The notes: generated by a model from the letters alone, not told the origin. A stretch of 64,000 nt of DNA from Pseudoduganella lutea (GCF_004209755.1 NZ_CP035913.1:1984001-2048000); one strand, 5' to 3'. Positions 53,805 to 63,632 are shown, counted from the stretch's first letter. Numbers and translations: made by a program.

Positions 53805-53841
53805 GAGGGGACAGATCCGGATCGCAACGGACTGTCCCCTC
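53805..53841. repeat. hairpin with GGGGACAG / CTGTCCCC arms
   Basis: Perfect 10-bp stem GAGGGGACAG (53805-53814) and CTGTCCCCTC (53832-53841) with a 17-nt loop. The arms share the core of the 5835-5901 tandem repeat. Located between the Rieske gene and the DMT transporter gene; lacks a U-tract, so a repeat is more likely than a terminator. Confidence 0.75.
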
Positions 53842-53860
53842 GGTCATTTAAAGGAATGAA

Positions 53861-54784
53861 ATGCAATCGCTGTGGATGTTGTTCGCCAGTTTCCTGTTCG
53901 CCGCCATGGGGGTGTGCGTGAAGCTCGCATCGGACATGTTCTCCACGTCGGAGATCGTGATGTACCGCGGCATCGTGGGCGTGACCGTGCTGCTGGTCCT
54001 GATCCGCCTGCAGGGCGGCACGCTGCGGACGAAATTCGCGCTGGGCCACCTGTGGCGCAGCGTGGTGGGCGTGATTTCGCTGTGGCTGTGGTTCTTCTCG
54101 ATCGCCAAGCTGCCGCTCGCCACGGCGATGACCCTGAACTACCTGTCGCCGATCTGGATCGCCGTGTGGCTGTTCGCGCACGGCTGGTGGCACGCGAAGA
54201 ACGACGTGTCATGGCCGCTGCTGGTGGCGGTGGGCATGAGCTTCGTCGGCGTCGTGCTGCTGCTGCAGCCCGCCTTCCAGTCCGACCAGCTGGTGTATGC
54301 GCTGATCGCGATCTTCTCGTCCATCCTCACCGCGGTGGCCTACATGCAGGTGCGCAAGCTGGGCCTGGCCGGCGAACCGGAAAACCGTGTGGTGTTTTAT
54401 TTCGCCGTGTCGAACGTGGTGGCGGGCCTCATCGGCACGTTCGCCGAAGCGGGCGGCGGCCCGGTCGTGTTCCACTCGCTGAACAGCGAATACGGCTTCC
54501 TGCTGTTGCTGGGCATCGGCCTGTTCGCCACCGCGGCGCAGGTGTCGATGACGCGCGCCTACCGCCTTGGCAACACGCTGGTGGTCGCCAACCTGCAATA
54601 CACCGGCATCGTGTTTTCCAGTATCTGGGGCGTGCTGGTGTTTGCCGACAAGTTCGACTGGCACAGCTGGCTGGGCATCGGCATCATCCTCGCCTCCGGC
54701 AGCGCCGCCGCGTTCTACAATACGAAGAACACCGAGCGCGGCAAGGCCGTTGCCTCGACCGATCCCATCGCCAGCGAAGTTTGA
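53861..54784 (+). CDS. DMT/EamA family transporter
   Basis: A 307-residue protein of ten hydrophobic segments with two EamA repeats (residues about 1-135 and 150-290). ATG 53861 has AAAGGA upstream; an ATG 6 bases earlier is in the same frame-window but less well spaced. Likely exporter of a small metabolite. The sulfurtransferase gene follows after 9 bases and may be co-transcribed. Confidence 0.88.
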   Translation: MQSLWMLFASFLFAAMGVCVKLASDMFSTSEIVMYRGIVGVTVLLVLIRLQGGTLRTKFALGHLWRSVVGVISLWLWFFSIAKLPLATAMTLNYLSPIWIAVWLFAHGWWHAKNDVSWPLLVAVGMSFVGVVLLLQPAFQSDQLVYALIAIFSSILTAVAYMQVRKLGLAGEPENRVVFYFAVSNVVAGLIGTFAEAGGGPVVFHSLNSEYGFLLLLGIGLFATAAQVSMTRAYRLGNTLVVANLQYTGIVFSSIWGVLVFADKFDWHSWLGIGIILASGSAAAFYNTKNTERGKAVASTDPIASEV

Positions 54785-54793
54785 GGAGACCTT

Positions 54794-55645
54794 ATGCACA
54801 CCACCCTGATCGACGCCGCCACCCTCGCGCAACATATCGATGACCCGCAGTGGGTCGTGCTCGATTGCCGGCACGACCTGCTGAACCCCGCTTTCGGCCG
54901 CGAAGCCTTTGCCGCGGGCCACCTCCCCGGCGCGCAGTTCGCCAGCATCGACGACGACCTGTCCGGCCCGAAGACCGGCGCCGGCAGCACGTTCCGCGGC
55001 AGGCACCCGCTGCCGGAACGGGCGGCGCTGATCGAAACGCTGCGCCGTTTCGGCATCGATGACACGACCCAGGTGGTGGCCTACGACGCGCATGGCGGCA
55101 TGTACGCGGCGCGGCTGTGGTGGCTGCTGCGCTCGATTGGCCACGAGGCCGTGGCCGTGCTCGATGGCGGCCTGCCGGCATGGCAGGCTGCGGGCCAGCC
55201 CGTGTCCACCGACGTGGCGCCGCGCGCCCCGGGCGGCATCACGGAACGGCCGTCGCTGACCCGCGCGGTATCGGTCGATGACGTGGTGGCGAACCTGTCC
55301 ACCGGCGGGTTCACGGTCGTGGATGCGCGCGCCAGCGACCGCTTCCGCGGCGAGAACGAGACCATCGACCCGGTCGGCGGTCACATCCCCGGCGCGAAGA
55401 ACCGCTTCTTCAAGGACAACCTGGGCGCCGACGGCAAGTTCAAGCCGGCCGCGCAACTGAAGGAAGAATTCGCGCCACTGTTTGCCTCGCCCTCTTCTGC
55501 CGTGATGCAATGCGGCTCGGGCGTGACGGCCTGCCACAACCTGCTGGCGCTGGAAGTGGCCGGCATGCCGGGCGCCGCGCTGTATCCGGGTTCGTGGTCG
55601 GAATGGTGCGCGGCACCCGAGCGGCCAGTGGCGACCGGGGCCTGA
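54794..55645 (+). CDS. sseA: 3-mercaptopyruvate / thiosulfate sulfurtransferase
   Basis: A 283-residue protein of two rhodanese domains. The active loop CGSGVTAC (about residue 237) is of the mercaptopyruvate sulfurtransferase type. DCRHDLLNP and DARASDRFRGENE mark the start of each domain. GAGGAG lies upstream of ATG 54794. Confidence 0.92.
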   Translation: MHTTLIDAATLAQHIDDPQWVVLDCRHDLLNPAFGREAFAAGHLPGAQFASIDDDLSGPKTGAGSTFRGRHPLPERAALIETLRRFGIDDTTQVVAYDAHGGMYAARLWWLLRSIGHEAVAVLDGGLPAWQAAGQPVSTDVAPRAPGGITERPSLTRAVSVDDVVANLSTGGFTVVDARASDRFRGENETIDPVGGHIPGAKNRFFKDNLGADGKFKPAAQLKEEFAPLFASPSSAVMQCGSGVTACHNLLALEVAGMPGAALYPGSWSEWCAAPERPVATGA

Positions 55646-55680
55646 CGCCGCCGTAGCCGCGGCGCGCCGGCCGCGGTCCC

Positions 55681-57345
55681 TCAGAGTCCCTTCGTCGCCG
55701 CGGCTTTCAGCGTCTGCGCGATCCACGCCATCGCTTCTGGCACGTCGTAGTTGCCGGCGTGCGGCTGGTTCCACGCCAGCCGGTAGTTTACCTCCTGCAC
55801 ACCCGTGTCGGCCTGCAGTGCGCGCGCAAGATTGATCGATACCGTGAATGCCGTGTCGCGGTCGCGCGTGCCGTGCCGCACGTACCAGTATGGCGCCGTG
55901 TCGGCCGTGGTGCCGATGTAGGCCATCGGATTGATCAGCTTTACCTGCGCCATGACGGGCGTCGTCACCAGGCCGAAGTGGCGGCTGGCGCTGATGCCGG
56001 TATCGTCGTAGCCGATGCCGTCGCCGTGCACGTCGTTGTTGTCCCAGCCATACTCGGTGAAGTTGCTGTATTTTTCGCTCGCCGTGCCGAACAGGTTCGA
56101 TTCGCCACTGGCCCCGGTGATCGTCATGCCGGTCTGGTCGAATGCCGGCGCCGCCTTCAGCGTGGCTTGCGTGGCAACAAATTTCAGGTACTTTTCCATG
56201 TCGAGCGACACCACCTTCTTCGTGGCGTTGTCGACGTCGATCCAGTCGTTCGTGTAGGTGCGCGTGGCGGCCCCGCTGGTGTACGCCATCGCTTCACCCA
56301 AGTCGGCGATCGTGCCGCCCGCCGCCATGTACACCTCGGCCGAGCGGGTCACCTCCTGCCTGATCTGGTCCATCATGTTGTCGGCCGTGAGCGCGGCGCC
56401 GCTGCTGCCGGTCAGCTTCAGGCCCTGCTGGTAGGCGGGGAATTTCGCCGCCAGTTGCGCACTGCCCGCCGGGTTCGGATTGCGGCCCACGGCGGCACGC
56501 GTGCCGAAGGCCGTGTACAGCCACTCGTAATGCAGGTCGGCGTTGCCCAGGTCCGTGATCGGGCAATACGCGTTGATGGCGAGGACATCGTCGCGCAGCG
56601 TGCTGCCGCCGTTCGCGTCGATGCCGGCGGCGCCCACCGCGGCCAGGTAAGGCAGGTAATCGGGGCTGTTGCCGGAGGCACCGATGATCGACGACAGCGC
56701 CCCGCCGCCGCTGGTGCCGTTCACCACGATGCGGCTGGCGCTGCCCGGCATGCGCGCGTCGTTCAGGCGCAGGTAGCGGATCGCCGCCTTTGCATCGACC
56801 ACCGGGGCCGGCGCCTTGCCCGGGTAGCTGCCGTCGGCCGCCGCCAGGCCGCGGCTGCGCGTGGCCACGTCGATGAACACGTAGCCCGCCTTCAGCGCCG
56901 CGCCCACGTTGCTGGTGGCGCTGTCGAAGCTGGCGCCATCCGTCACACTGGCCTTGATGTAGCTGGCGAACCAGCCGCCGTTGTTGACGGCGAAGTACAG
57001 CGCCGTGTCGTTGCTGGCCGCTGCGCTTTCCGGCACAAAGATGTTCATGCTCTGGTAGCCGCATGCCGTGTTGGCGATCGTGGTCGTGCTCCCTCCCAGC
57101 GTTGCCTGCGTGGCCGCTACCGCCGTCGGCTTGGCCACGTAGCACACTTCCCTGTACCAGCGCACCGGCACCTGCACGCCATCGATGGTGACGTTGATCG
57201 TGGTGTACTTCGCGCTGTCGAAGGCCAGCGCGCTGTCGGACACGCCTGTCGGCTGGTTACCGTCATCGGAGCCGCAGGCGGTCAGCGCCATCAGCATTGC
57301 CGCGCCGGCGGCGATGGCCTTCAAAGGGGTCGTGTTTCGATGCAT
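55681..57345 (-). CDS. tannase-like lipoprotein (subtype B tannase family)
   Basis: A 554-residue exported protein. Lipobox LMALTAC. The nucleophile lies in NGTSGGGALSSIIGASGNS, typical of subtype B tannase (feruloyl/gallate esterase fold). The acid is probably the Asp in RHGTRDRDT and the base the His in NQPHAGNYD. MNIFVPESAAA and CGYQSMN match the family. ATG 57345 follows AAGGAG. Such enzymes hydrolyse galloyl esters of tannins, in keeping with a plant- or soil-associated organism. Confidence 0.85.
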   Translation of the reverse strand: MHRNTTPLKAIAAGAAMLMALTACGSDDGNQPTGVSDSALAFDSAKYTTINVTIDGVQVPVRWYREVCYVAKPTAVAATQATLGGSTTTIANTACGYQSMNIFVPESAAASNDTALYFAVNNGGWFASYIKASVTDGASFDSATSNVGAALKAGYVFIDVATRSRGLAAADGSYPGKAPAPVVDAKAAIRYLRLNDARMPGSASRIVVNGTSGGGALSSIIGASGNSPDYLPYLAAVGAAGIDANGGSTLRDDVLAINAYCPITDLGNADLHYEWLYTAFGTRAAVGRNPNPAGSAQLAAKFPAYQQGLKLTGSSGAALTADNMMDQIRQEVTRSAEVYMAAGGTIADLGEAMAYTSGAATRTYTNDWIDVDNATKKVVSLDMEKYLKFVATQATLKAAPAFDQTGMTITGASGESNLFGTASEKYSNFTEYGWDNNDVHGDGIGYDDTGISASRHFGLVTTPVMAQVKLINPMAYIGTTADTAPYWYVRHGTRDRDTAFTVSINLARALQADTGVQEVNYRLAWNQPHAGNYDVPEAMAWIAQTLKAAATKGL

Positions 57346-57669
57346 GGAGTCTCCTTGTTGTGGATGATGGATGCGCGCGGGTGCACGCCGCCCTGGCAAA
57401 AAGTGCCAACGCGAAAAACAGCAAAAGGGAAAACGGGGTAACCAGTGCGCGGCAATGCACGCTGCTATATCGGTGGCGGGATCGATGCGATGTGGTGGAA
57501 CTGCGGTGTCATGGTCGTTTCCTCGCGGCGGTCAGGCGGCTGCCTTGTTACGCCGGTGCCGCGATGCCGCGGAGCCCACTGGCGTTGCCGGGGAAAGTAT
57601 AGGTGGGCCATGCGCGGCCACGATTGCGTTTCGCTGCTTGAAGAATGCTTTTTACTTATCGGCGCTTTT
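57346..57669. other. intergenic region upstream of the tannase-like gene
   Basis: 324 bases without a convincing gene between two minus-strand genes. It holds the promoter and leader of the tannase-like gene, but I cannot place -35/-10 boxes. No palindromic repeat of the families seen elsewhere. Confidence 0.45.
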
Positions 57670-58467
57670 TCAACTACCGCAGCCGCCACCGCCGCAACCG
57701 CCGCCGCAACTGCTGCCGCCATCACTGCTGCCGGAATCGCCGGAGTCGGTGCTGCCACCCTCGCAGGCCAGCTCGGGGCCCGCGCCGTCAACGGCCGATC
57801 CCGAATTCCCGCTCGTTGCGCAAGCACGCAGCCACCGGTCGTAGTCGCCCTGTGCGATCAGGCCGGCGGCAAGCAGGAAGTCCGGCTCCGTTGCGGGATG
57901 CACGCGCGTGTGCTGCGAAGGCCGTCCGTACGGGTCCATGTGCGACAGGACCATCCAGTTGCCCCGCACCCGCCACGCATGGCCCTGCGGCATGCGCAGC
58001 GCGCGGTCGGTGGCGAACAGGCGCGGCACCCGGGGACCGGCGAGGCCAAGGCCGTCCAGCGTCCGCGCCGTGACGAGCGTCATGGCGATCGGCATTGCCA
58101 TGCCGCCGGTCATGTCGACCGCTTCGACATGGGGAATGCGCTGGCCGAAATGGCGTTCGCAGAACGCGTCCAGCGAGGCTGGCGAGTAGCTGAGCCATGC
58201 GTGCCAGACAGAGTCCGCCGCCTTCGACGGCAAGGCGCACGGCCGGTTGCTGCGCCGGACGCACTCGAAGAAATCGAGCAGCGCGTCCGAGGCACGGGCG
58301 TAAAAAAAGGCATCGCGAGGGATGCCTTGGAATTCGAAGCGCGCCGTGCGCGACCAGTATTCGTACAGTTCCGGGGGAATGTCGCGCCAGGCCTTGCGGT
58401 GGCGCGACGTGATGCGCAGACAGGTGGCCCGGATGGTTCCGATGGTTTCCGACAGGTTGTTCAGCAT
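57670..58467 (-). CDS. glycine-rich-domain (DUF1399-like) protein with Cys-Gly tail
   Basis: A 265-residue protein. The middle (ADSVWHAWLSYSPASLDAFC followed by ERHFGQRIPHVEA) resembles the VWH..L....Y..FC...FG...HH pattern of glycine-rich-domain proteins. The last 30 residues are Ser/Asp/Gly/Cys-rich and end GGSSCGGGCGGGGCGS. ATG 58467 has a perfect AAGGAGG. No signal peptide. Function unknown; the Cys tail could bind metal or be modified. Confidence 0.65.
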   Translation of the reverse strand: MLNNLSETIGTIRATCLRITSRHRKAWRDIPPELYEYWSRTARFEFQGIPRDAFFYARASDALLDFFECVRRSNRPCALPSKAADSVWHAWLSYSPASLDAFCERHFGQRIPHVEAVDMTGGMAMPIAMTLVTARTLDGLGLAGPRVPRLFATDRALRMPQGHAWRVRGNWMVLSHMDPYGRPSQHTRVHPATEPDFLLAAGLIAQGDYDRWLRACATSGNSGSAVDGAGPELACEGGSTDSGDSGSSDGGSSCGGGCGGGGCGS

Positions 58468-58566
58468 GTGTTGCCTCCTTGGTTGTTGTTTTTGTTGAGG
58501 CCATGCTGACAAGGATTTATGACGGGACCATGACATGCGGCGGGAACCGCATGATCGCGGTCAATT

Positions 58567-59271
58567 TCAGTGCCGCCCTGCCGTCAGGAACAGCACGATG
58601 CAGACGCCCAGTGCGATCAGCAGCACTTGCGGCACGGTTTCCTTCATCGTGGCGCGGCGCTGCATCTGCGGCATCAGGTCGCTGACGGCGATGTAGATGA
58701 AACCGGACGACGCGAATACCAGCACATAGGGAATCAGGTTGCTGGCGCGGTCAAGCGTGTAATAGCCCAGCAGGCCACCGGCGACGGCCAGCAGGCTGCA
58801 CAATAGATTGTAGAAGTAGGCCCGCGCGCGCGAAAAGCCGGCGTTGAGCAGCACGATGAAGTCGCCGATCTCCTGCGGGATTTCATGGGCGATGATGGCA
58901 AGCGCAGCCACGATGCCCAGGTGCGGGTCGGCCAGGAACGCGGCGGCGATCAGGATGCCGTCGGTGAAATTGTGCATGCCATCGCCGACCAGGATCATCC
59001 AGCCCGCACGGCCGGCTTCATGCTTGTCGTGACCATGCGCGTGGTGGTGGCCGTCGCCCTCGTGATGGTGCGAATGGCGCAGGATCGCCAGCTTTTCCAG
59101 CATGAAGAATGTCAGCAGGCCAGACAGCAGCGTGGCAAACAGCGTGCGCGGGTCGGCATGCGATTCGAAGGCTTCCGGCAAGGCATGCAGCAAGGACGTG
59201 GACAGCATGATGCCGACCGACAGGCTGACCATCCGCTCGACGACTTTCGACAGCAGCGTGAAGGAAAACAA
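58567..59271 (-). CDS. ZIP family metal transporter (start uncertain)
   Basis: At least 234 residues. The metal path is intact: HNFTDG in helix 4 and HEIPQEIGD in helix 5, with a His-rich loop before them (HSHHHEGDGHHHAHGHDKHE). The listed start is a TTG inside the first expected helix. The missing start of that helix (PVLISILLATTLAGVASISA) is in frame upstream to about 59340, but no ATG/GTG/TTG precedes it there. One extra A in the A4 run (plus-strand T's at 59343-59346) would join it to a frame with upstream ATG/GTG codons. Probably zinc or iron uptake. Confidence 0.82.
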   Translation of the reverse strand: MFSFTLLSKVVERMVSLSVGIMLSTSLLHALPEAFESHADPRTLFATLLSGLLTFFMLEKLAILRHSHHHEGDGHHHAHGHDKHEAGRAGWMILVGDGMHNFTDGILIAAAFLADPHLGIVAALAIIAHEIPQEIGDFIVLLNAGFSRARAYFYNLLCSLLAVAGGLLGYYTLDRASNLIPYVLVFASSGFIYIAVSDLMPQMQRRATMKETVPQVLLIALGVCIVLFLTAGRH

Positions 59272-59527
59272 TGCCGCCGCCGAAATGCTGGCAACGCCGG
59301 CAAGCGTGGTTGCCAGCAGAATTGAAATGAGTACCGGATCGATTTTGGAGCCTCTCGTGCGCTTTGCCGCGCGCGCGGCACCGGGGCCCGGGCAGCGCGC
59401 AAACCGGACATTTTACCGTCCAGCTCGCGCTTCTGCTGAAAATCCGTTATCAATAAGGAGAAAACAGGACGAATGCGGCTGACAGCCCGTTACCAATAAT
59501 GCAAGAACGAGGCAAAAAAGTAACGGA

Positions 59528-60403
59528 TCAGGCCACGCCGTGCTGCTTGAACCAGTCCAGGGCGCGCTTCCAGCCATCTTTTGCATCTGCTTCCACGTAG
59601 CTCGGGCGGTAGTCGGCATGGAAGGCGTGGCCGGCATTCTCATAGATGACGAACGTGGACCCGGATTTGCCCTTTGCCAGCTCGGCTTTCATCTTTTCCA
59701 CCGACTCCAGCGGAATGCCGGTGTCCTTGGCGCCATACAGGCCCAGGACCGGCGTCTTCAGCGTGGCAGCCACGTCGACAGGATGGCGGGCCGTATTGGG
59801 AGTGGCTTCCCCTAGTAACCTCCCATACCAAGCCACGCCCGCCTTGACGGCCGGATTGTGCACGGCATACAGCCAGGTGATACGGCCGCCCCAGCAGAAA
59901 CCGGTGATGCCCAGCTTGTCCGCCGCGCCGCCGTTCTGGCCGGCCCAGGCCACGACCGCGTCGAGGTCCTTGAACACCTGGATGTCCGGCACCTTGCTGA
60001 TGATGTTCTTTTGCAGGTCGGCGATCGACGGCTCCTTTTGCGGGTCGCCCTGGCGCGCGAACAGGTTCGGTGCCAGCGCCAGGTAGCCCTGCTTTGCAAA
60101 GCGGCGCGCCACGTCGGCGATGTGCTCGTGCACGCCGAAGATCTCGGAGATGACGAGGATCACCGGCAGGCCCGTCTTGCCGGCGGGCTGGGCGCGGTAC
60201 ACGGGCACCGGGTAGCCATCGACGGTGACGTTGACGGTGCCGGCCGTGAGGCCGTCGGTATCGGTCTTCACCACGGTCTCGGCGCTGACAGGCAGCGCCG
60301 CGGCGGCAAAGCCGGTGCCGAGCGCCGCCTTCAGCAGGTCGCGACGGCTGATGCCTTCGGCTGCGCCGATCAGGCTGGCGGCATCGTTGTGCAGGTCGTT
60401 CAT
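59528..60403 (-). CDS. dienelactone hydrolase family protein with Tat signal
   Basis: A 291-residue alpha/beta-hydrolase. Tat-like signal SRRDLLKAALGTGFAAAALP. The nucleophile is a cysteine in GFCWGG, the acid lies in GAKDTGIP and the His in ENAGHAFHADY, the Cys-Asp-His triad of dienelactone hydrolases. ATG 60403 has GGAG upstream. Substrate unknown; many paralogues act on other esters. Confidence 0.88.
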   Translation of the reverse strand: MNDLHNDAASLIGAAEGISRRDLLKAALGTGFAAAALPVSAETVVKTDTDGLTAGTVNVTVDGYPVPVYRAQPAGKTGLPVILVISEIFGVHEHIADVARRFAKQGYLALAPNLFARQGDPQKEPSIADLQKNIISKVPDIQVFKDLDAVVAWAGQNGGAADKLGITGFCWGGRITWLYAVHNPAVKAGVAWYGRLLGEATPNTARHPVDVAATLKTPVLGLYGAKDTGIPLESVEKMKAELAKGKSGSTFVIYENAGHAFHADYRPSYVEADAKDGWKRALDWFKQHGVA

Positions 60404-60497
60404 GGATTCTCCAGGAGGTGTGTTATCGGAAATTGAAACACAATGGTATTGAAAAGCCAACTATCGAAGGAACCGCTGGCCGGCATTGCTGGGAGAA

Positions 60498-60624
60498 CCG
60501 GTGTCCGACACCATTTTTCTGCGAAAAATAGTGTCCGACACCGATGCCCGGGCGCTATTTGCAGCATCAACCGACGCCCGGTGTCAGACACCTTTTCCGG
60601 CACGGAAAAGGTGTCTGACACCGG
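60498..60624. repeat. two REP-like hairpins of the GGTGTCNGACACC family
   Basis: First: CCGGTGTCCGACACC and GTGTCCGACACC around TTTTTCTGCGAAAAA. Second: GGTGTCAGACACCTTTTCC and GGAAAAGGTGTCTGACACC, perfect arms around GGCAC. Located between the dienelactone hydrolase and polA genes. Confidence 0.85.
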
Positions 60625-60693
60625 TTTTCGTTGGAGGCTCCTGCCGGCGCATGCGCCGTCAGTGAGCGGAGGCACCTAGAAACGCATGCGTTT

Positions 60694-63444
60694 TCAGTGA
60701 GCCTCCTCCCAGTTCCTGCCCACGCCGACTTCGGCGACGAGCGGCACTTTCAGCTCGGCCACGCCGGCCATCAGCTTCGGCAGTGCTTCGCGCACCAGCG
60801 GCAGTTCGTCGTCGGGCACTTCCAGCACCAGTTCATCGTGCACCTGCATGATCATGCGCGACTTCAGGTTTTCCTTTTCGATCCAGTCCTGCACGGCGAC
60901 CATCGCCAGCTTGATCAGGTCGGCGGCGGTGCCCTGCATGGGCGCGTTGATCGCGGCGCGTTCGGCGGCTTGCCGGCGCGGGCCGTTCGGCGAATTGATC
61001 TCGGGGAGCCACAGGCGGCGGCCGAACACCGTTTTCACGTAGCCGTTGGCCTTGGCTTCCAGCCGCGTCTCGTCCATGTAGCGCTTCACGCCATGGAAGC
61101 GCTGGAAGTAGCGGTCGATGTAGTTCTGCGCGGCGGTACGGTCGATGCCCAGGTTGGCGGCCAGGCCGAACGCGCTCATGCCATAGATCAGGCCGAAGTT
61201 GATCACCTTGGCATAGCGGCGCTGCTCGCTGTTCACTTCATCGGCCGGCACGCCGAAGATCTCGGCGGCGGTGGCGCGGTGGATGTCGACGCCTTCGGCA
61301 AAGGCGCGCAGCATCGCCTCGTCTTCCGAGATATGCGCCATGATGCGCAGCTCGATCTGCGAATAGTCGGCCGAAACGAGATGGCTGCCCTCGGGCGCGA
61401 TGAACGCTTCGCGGATGCGGCGCCCTTCGGCCGTGCGGATCGGGATATTCTGCAGGTTCGGATCGTTCGATGCCAGGCGCCCCGTCACCGCCACGGCCTG
61501 CGCATAGTTCGTGTGCACGCGGCCCGTCTGCGGGTTGATCATCTTCGGCAGCTTGTCGGTGTACGTGGACTTCAGCTTGGCCATGCCGCGGTATTCCAGC
61601 AGCACTTTCGGCAGTGGGAAATCCTCGGCGAGCTTTTGCAGCACTTCTTCATCGGTCGATGGCGCGCCGCTCGGCGTTTTCTTCACGACCGGGAGCTTGA
61701 GCTTGTTGAAGAAGATCTCGCCGATCTGCTTCGGCGAACCCAGGTTGAACGGCCCTTCGGCCAGCTCGTAGGCCTTCTGCTCCAGTTCGGCGATGCGCGC
61801 GCCCAGCTCGTTCGATTGCGTGGCCAGCAGGCCCGCGTCGATCAGCACGCCATTGCGCTCGATCTTCTGCAACACCACAGCGGTGGGCAGCTCGATGGTG
61901 CGGTAGATCTTCGTCAGGCCTTCGTCGCCCGCGACGTGGCCGTGCATCGCCATATGCAGGCGCAGCGTGATGTCGGCATCCTCGGCCGCGTAGTCGGTGG
62001 CGCGCTGCAGCTCCACCTGGTCGAAGCAGATCTGGCTGGCGCCCTTGCCGCAGACTTCTTCATAGGCGATGGTCTTGTGGTTCAGGTGGCGCATGGCCAG
62101 GCTGTCCATGTCGTGCGTGCGGTGCGATTCGAACACGTAGGACTGCAGCAGCGTGTCGTGCACGATGCCACGCAGCGCAACGCCATGGTTGGCGAAGATA
62201 TGCGCGTCGTACTTCAGGTTCTGGCCCAGTTTCGGCTTCGCGGCATCCTCGAGCCAGGGTTTGAGCTTTTCCAGCACGTGTTCGCGCGACAGCTGATCGG
62301 GCACGCCCGCATACCGGTGCGCCACCGGGATATAGCACGCCAGGCCCGGCTCGGTGGCCAGCGAGATGCCGACCAGCTGCGCATTCATCGGTTCCAGCGA
62401 CGTGGTTTCCGTGTCCAGCGCCACCAGCTCGGCGGCGCCGATGCGGGCGATCCATTCGTCGAGCTGCGCCTCCGTCACCACCGTATCGTAGCGGACATTG
62501 GCCGGCGGCTCGGCGAACATGTCGCCGGTAGGGCCTTCCGGCGCGGCCGGGCCGGTCTGGCCGGGCACCTGCGCCGACGGCGTCAGCGCCTTCAGCTCGC
62601 GCAGCAGCGTCTTGAAGCCGTACTTGTTGAAGAACGCCAGCAGCGATTCATGGTCCTCCTCGCGCGCGATCAGCGACTCGGAGATCGACATCATGTGCTG
62701 CGCCAGGTCGCAATCGGTCTTCACGGTGATCAGTTCGCGGCCTTTCGGCAGCCAGTCCAGCGCCGCCTTCAGGTTCGCCCCGACCGCGCCGCCGATCTTG
62801 TCCGCGTTGGCGATCACGCCTTCCAGGCTGTCGTACTGGGTCAGCCATTTCACGGCCGTCTTCGGGCCGCATTTCGCCACGCCGGGCACGTTGTCGACGG
62901 TATCGCCGATCAGCGTGAGGTAATCGATGATGCGATTCGGCGGCACGCCGAATTTCGCCACCACGCCCGCCTCGTCGAGCTTTTCATTGCTCATCGTGTT
63001 GATCAGCGTGACGTGTGGCGTGACCAGCTGCGCCAGGTCCTTGTCGCCGGTGGAAATGATCACGTCCATGCCGTTCTTTTCGGCCGTGACGGCCAGCGTG
63101 CCGATCACGTCGTCCGCTTCCACGCCCTCCACCATCAGGATCGGCCAGCCCATCGCCTTCACGGCTTCGTGGATCGGTTCGATCTGCAGCGACAGGTCGG
63201 ACGGCATCGAGGCGCGGGTGGCCTTGTATTCCGGATACAGGTCGTCGCGGAAGGTCTTGCCCTTGGCATCGAATACGCAGGCGATGTAGGCGGCCGGGTA
63301 ATCGGCGCGCAGGCGGCGCAGCATGTTGACCATGCCATGCATGGCGCCGGTCGGGTGGCCATCCGGGCTGCGCAGGTCGGGCAGCGCATGGAAGGCACGG
63401 TAGAGATAGCTGGAACCGTCGACCAGCAGCAAGGTCTTTTGCAT
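60694..63444 (-). CDS. polA: DNA polymerase I
   Basis: A 916-residue replication/repair polymerase. 5' nuclease domain (VDGSSYLYRAFHALPDLRSP; VEADDVIGTLAV), a 3'-5' exonuclease with intact DTETTSLEP, and the polymerase domain: motif A SADYSQIELRIMAH, motif B RRYAKVINFGLIYGMSAFG, motif C QVHDELVLEV. ATG 63444 gives the family start MQKTLLLVDGSSY. The DUF2782 gene diverges from it, the normal betaproteobacterial neighbour. Confidence 0.96.
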   Translation of the reverse strand: MQKTLLLVDGSSYLYRAFHALPDLRSPDGHPTGAMHGMVNMLRRLRADYPAAYIACVFDAKGKTFRDDLYPEYKATRASMPSDLSLQIEPIHEAVKAMGWPILMVEGVEADDVIGTLAVTAEKNGMDVIISTGDKDLAQLVTPHVTLINTMSNEKLDEAGVVAKFGVPPNRIIDYLTLIGDTVDNVPGVAKCGPKTAVKWLTQYDSLEGVIANADKIGGAVGANLKAALDWLPKGRELITVKTDCDLAQHMMSISESLIAREEDHESLLAFFNKYGFKTLLRELKALTPSAQVPGQTGPAAPEGPTGDMFAEPPANVRYDTVVTEAQLDEWIARIGAAELVALDTETTSLEPMNAQLVGISLATEPGLACYIPVAHRYAGVPDQLSREHVLEKLKPWLEDAAKPKLGQNLKYDAHIFANHGVALRGIVHDTLLQSYVFESHRTHDMDSLAMRHLNHKTIAYEEVCGKGASQICFDQVELQRATDYAAEDADITLRLHMAMHGHVAGDEGLTKIYRTIELPTAVVLQKIERNGVLIDAGLLATQSNELGARIAELEQKAYELAEGPFNLGSPKQIGEIFFNKLKLPVVKKTPSGAPSTDEEVLQKLAEDFPLPKVLLEYRGMAKLKSTYTDKLPKMINPQTGRVHTNYAQAVAVTGRLASNDPNLQNIPIRTAEGRRIREAFIAPEGSHLVSADYSQIELRIMAHISEDEAMLRAFAEGVDIHRATAAEIFGVPADEVNSEQRRYAKVINFGLIYGMSAFGLAANLGIDRTAAQNYIDRYFQRFHGVKRYMDETRLEAKANGYVKTVFGRRLWLPEINSPNGPRRQAAERAAINAPMQGTAADLIKLAMVAVQDWIEKENLKSRMIMQVHDELVLEVPDDELPLVREALPKLMAGVAELKVPLVAEVGVGRNWEEAH

Positions 63445-63632
63445 GGGTGCAAGTGGGGGTGTCTGATGCGAATCCGGCATTATCGCAGAGAACAAGCGGT
63501 GGCGAATCGTGTGGCGCCGCTGCGGAAATTGGCGTTCGCAGCGGAAACGGGTGTCAGTTTGTTACAATGGCCTAACCACCAATATCACGCGTATTGCCAT
63601 TACCGGCATTCTCCTGACCAAAGGCACCTATC

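Noticed and set aside
53805..53841. Terminator of the Rieske gene
   Set aside because: Strong stem but a 17-nt loop and no U-tract; sequence matches the GGGACTGTCCC repeat family instead.
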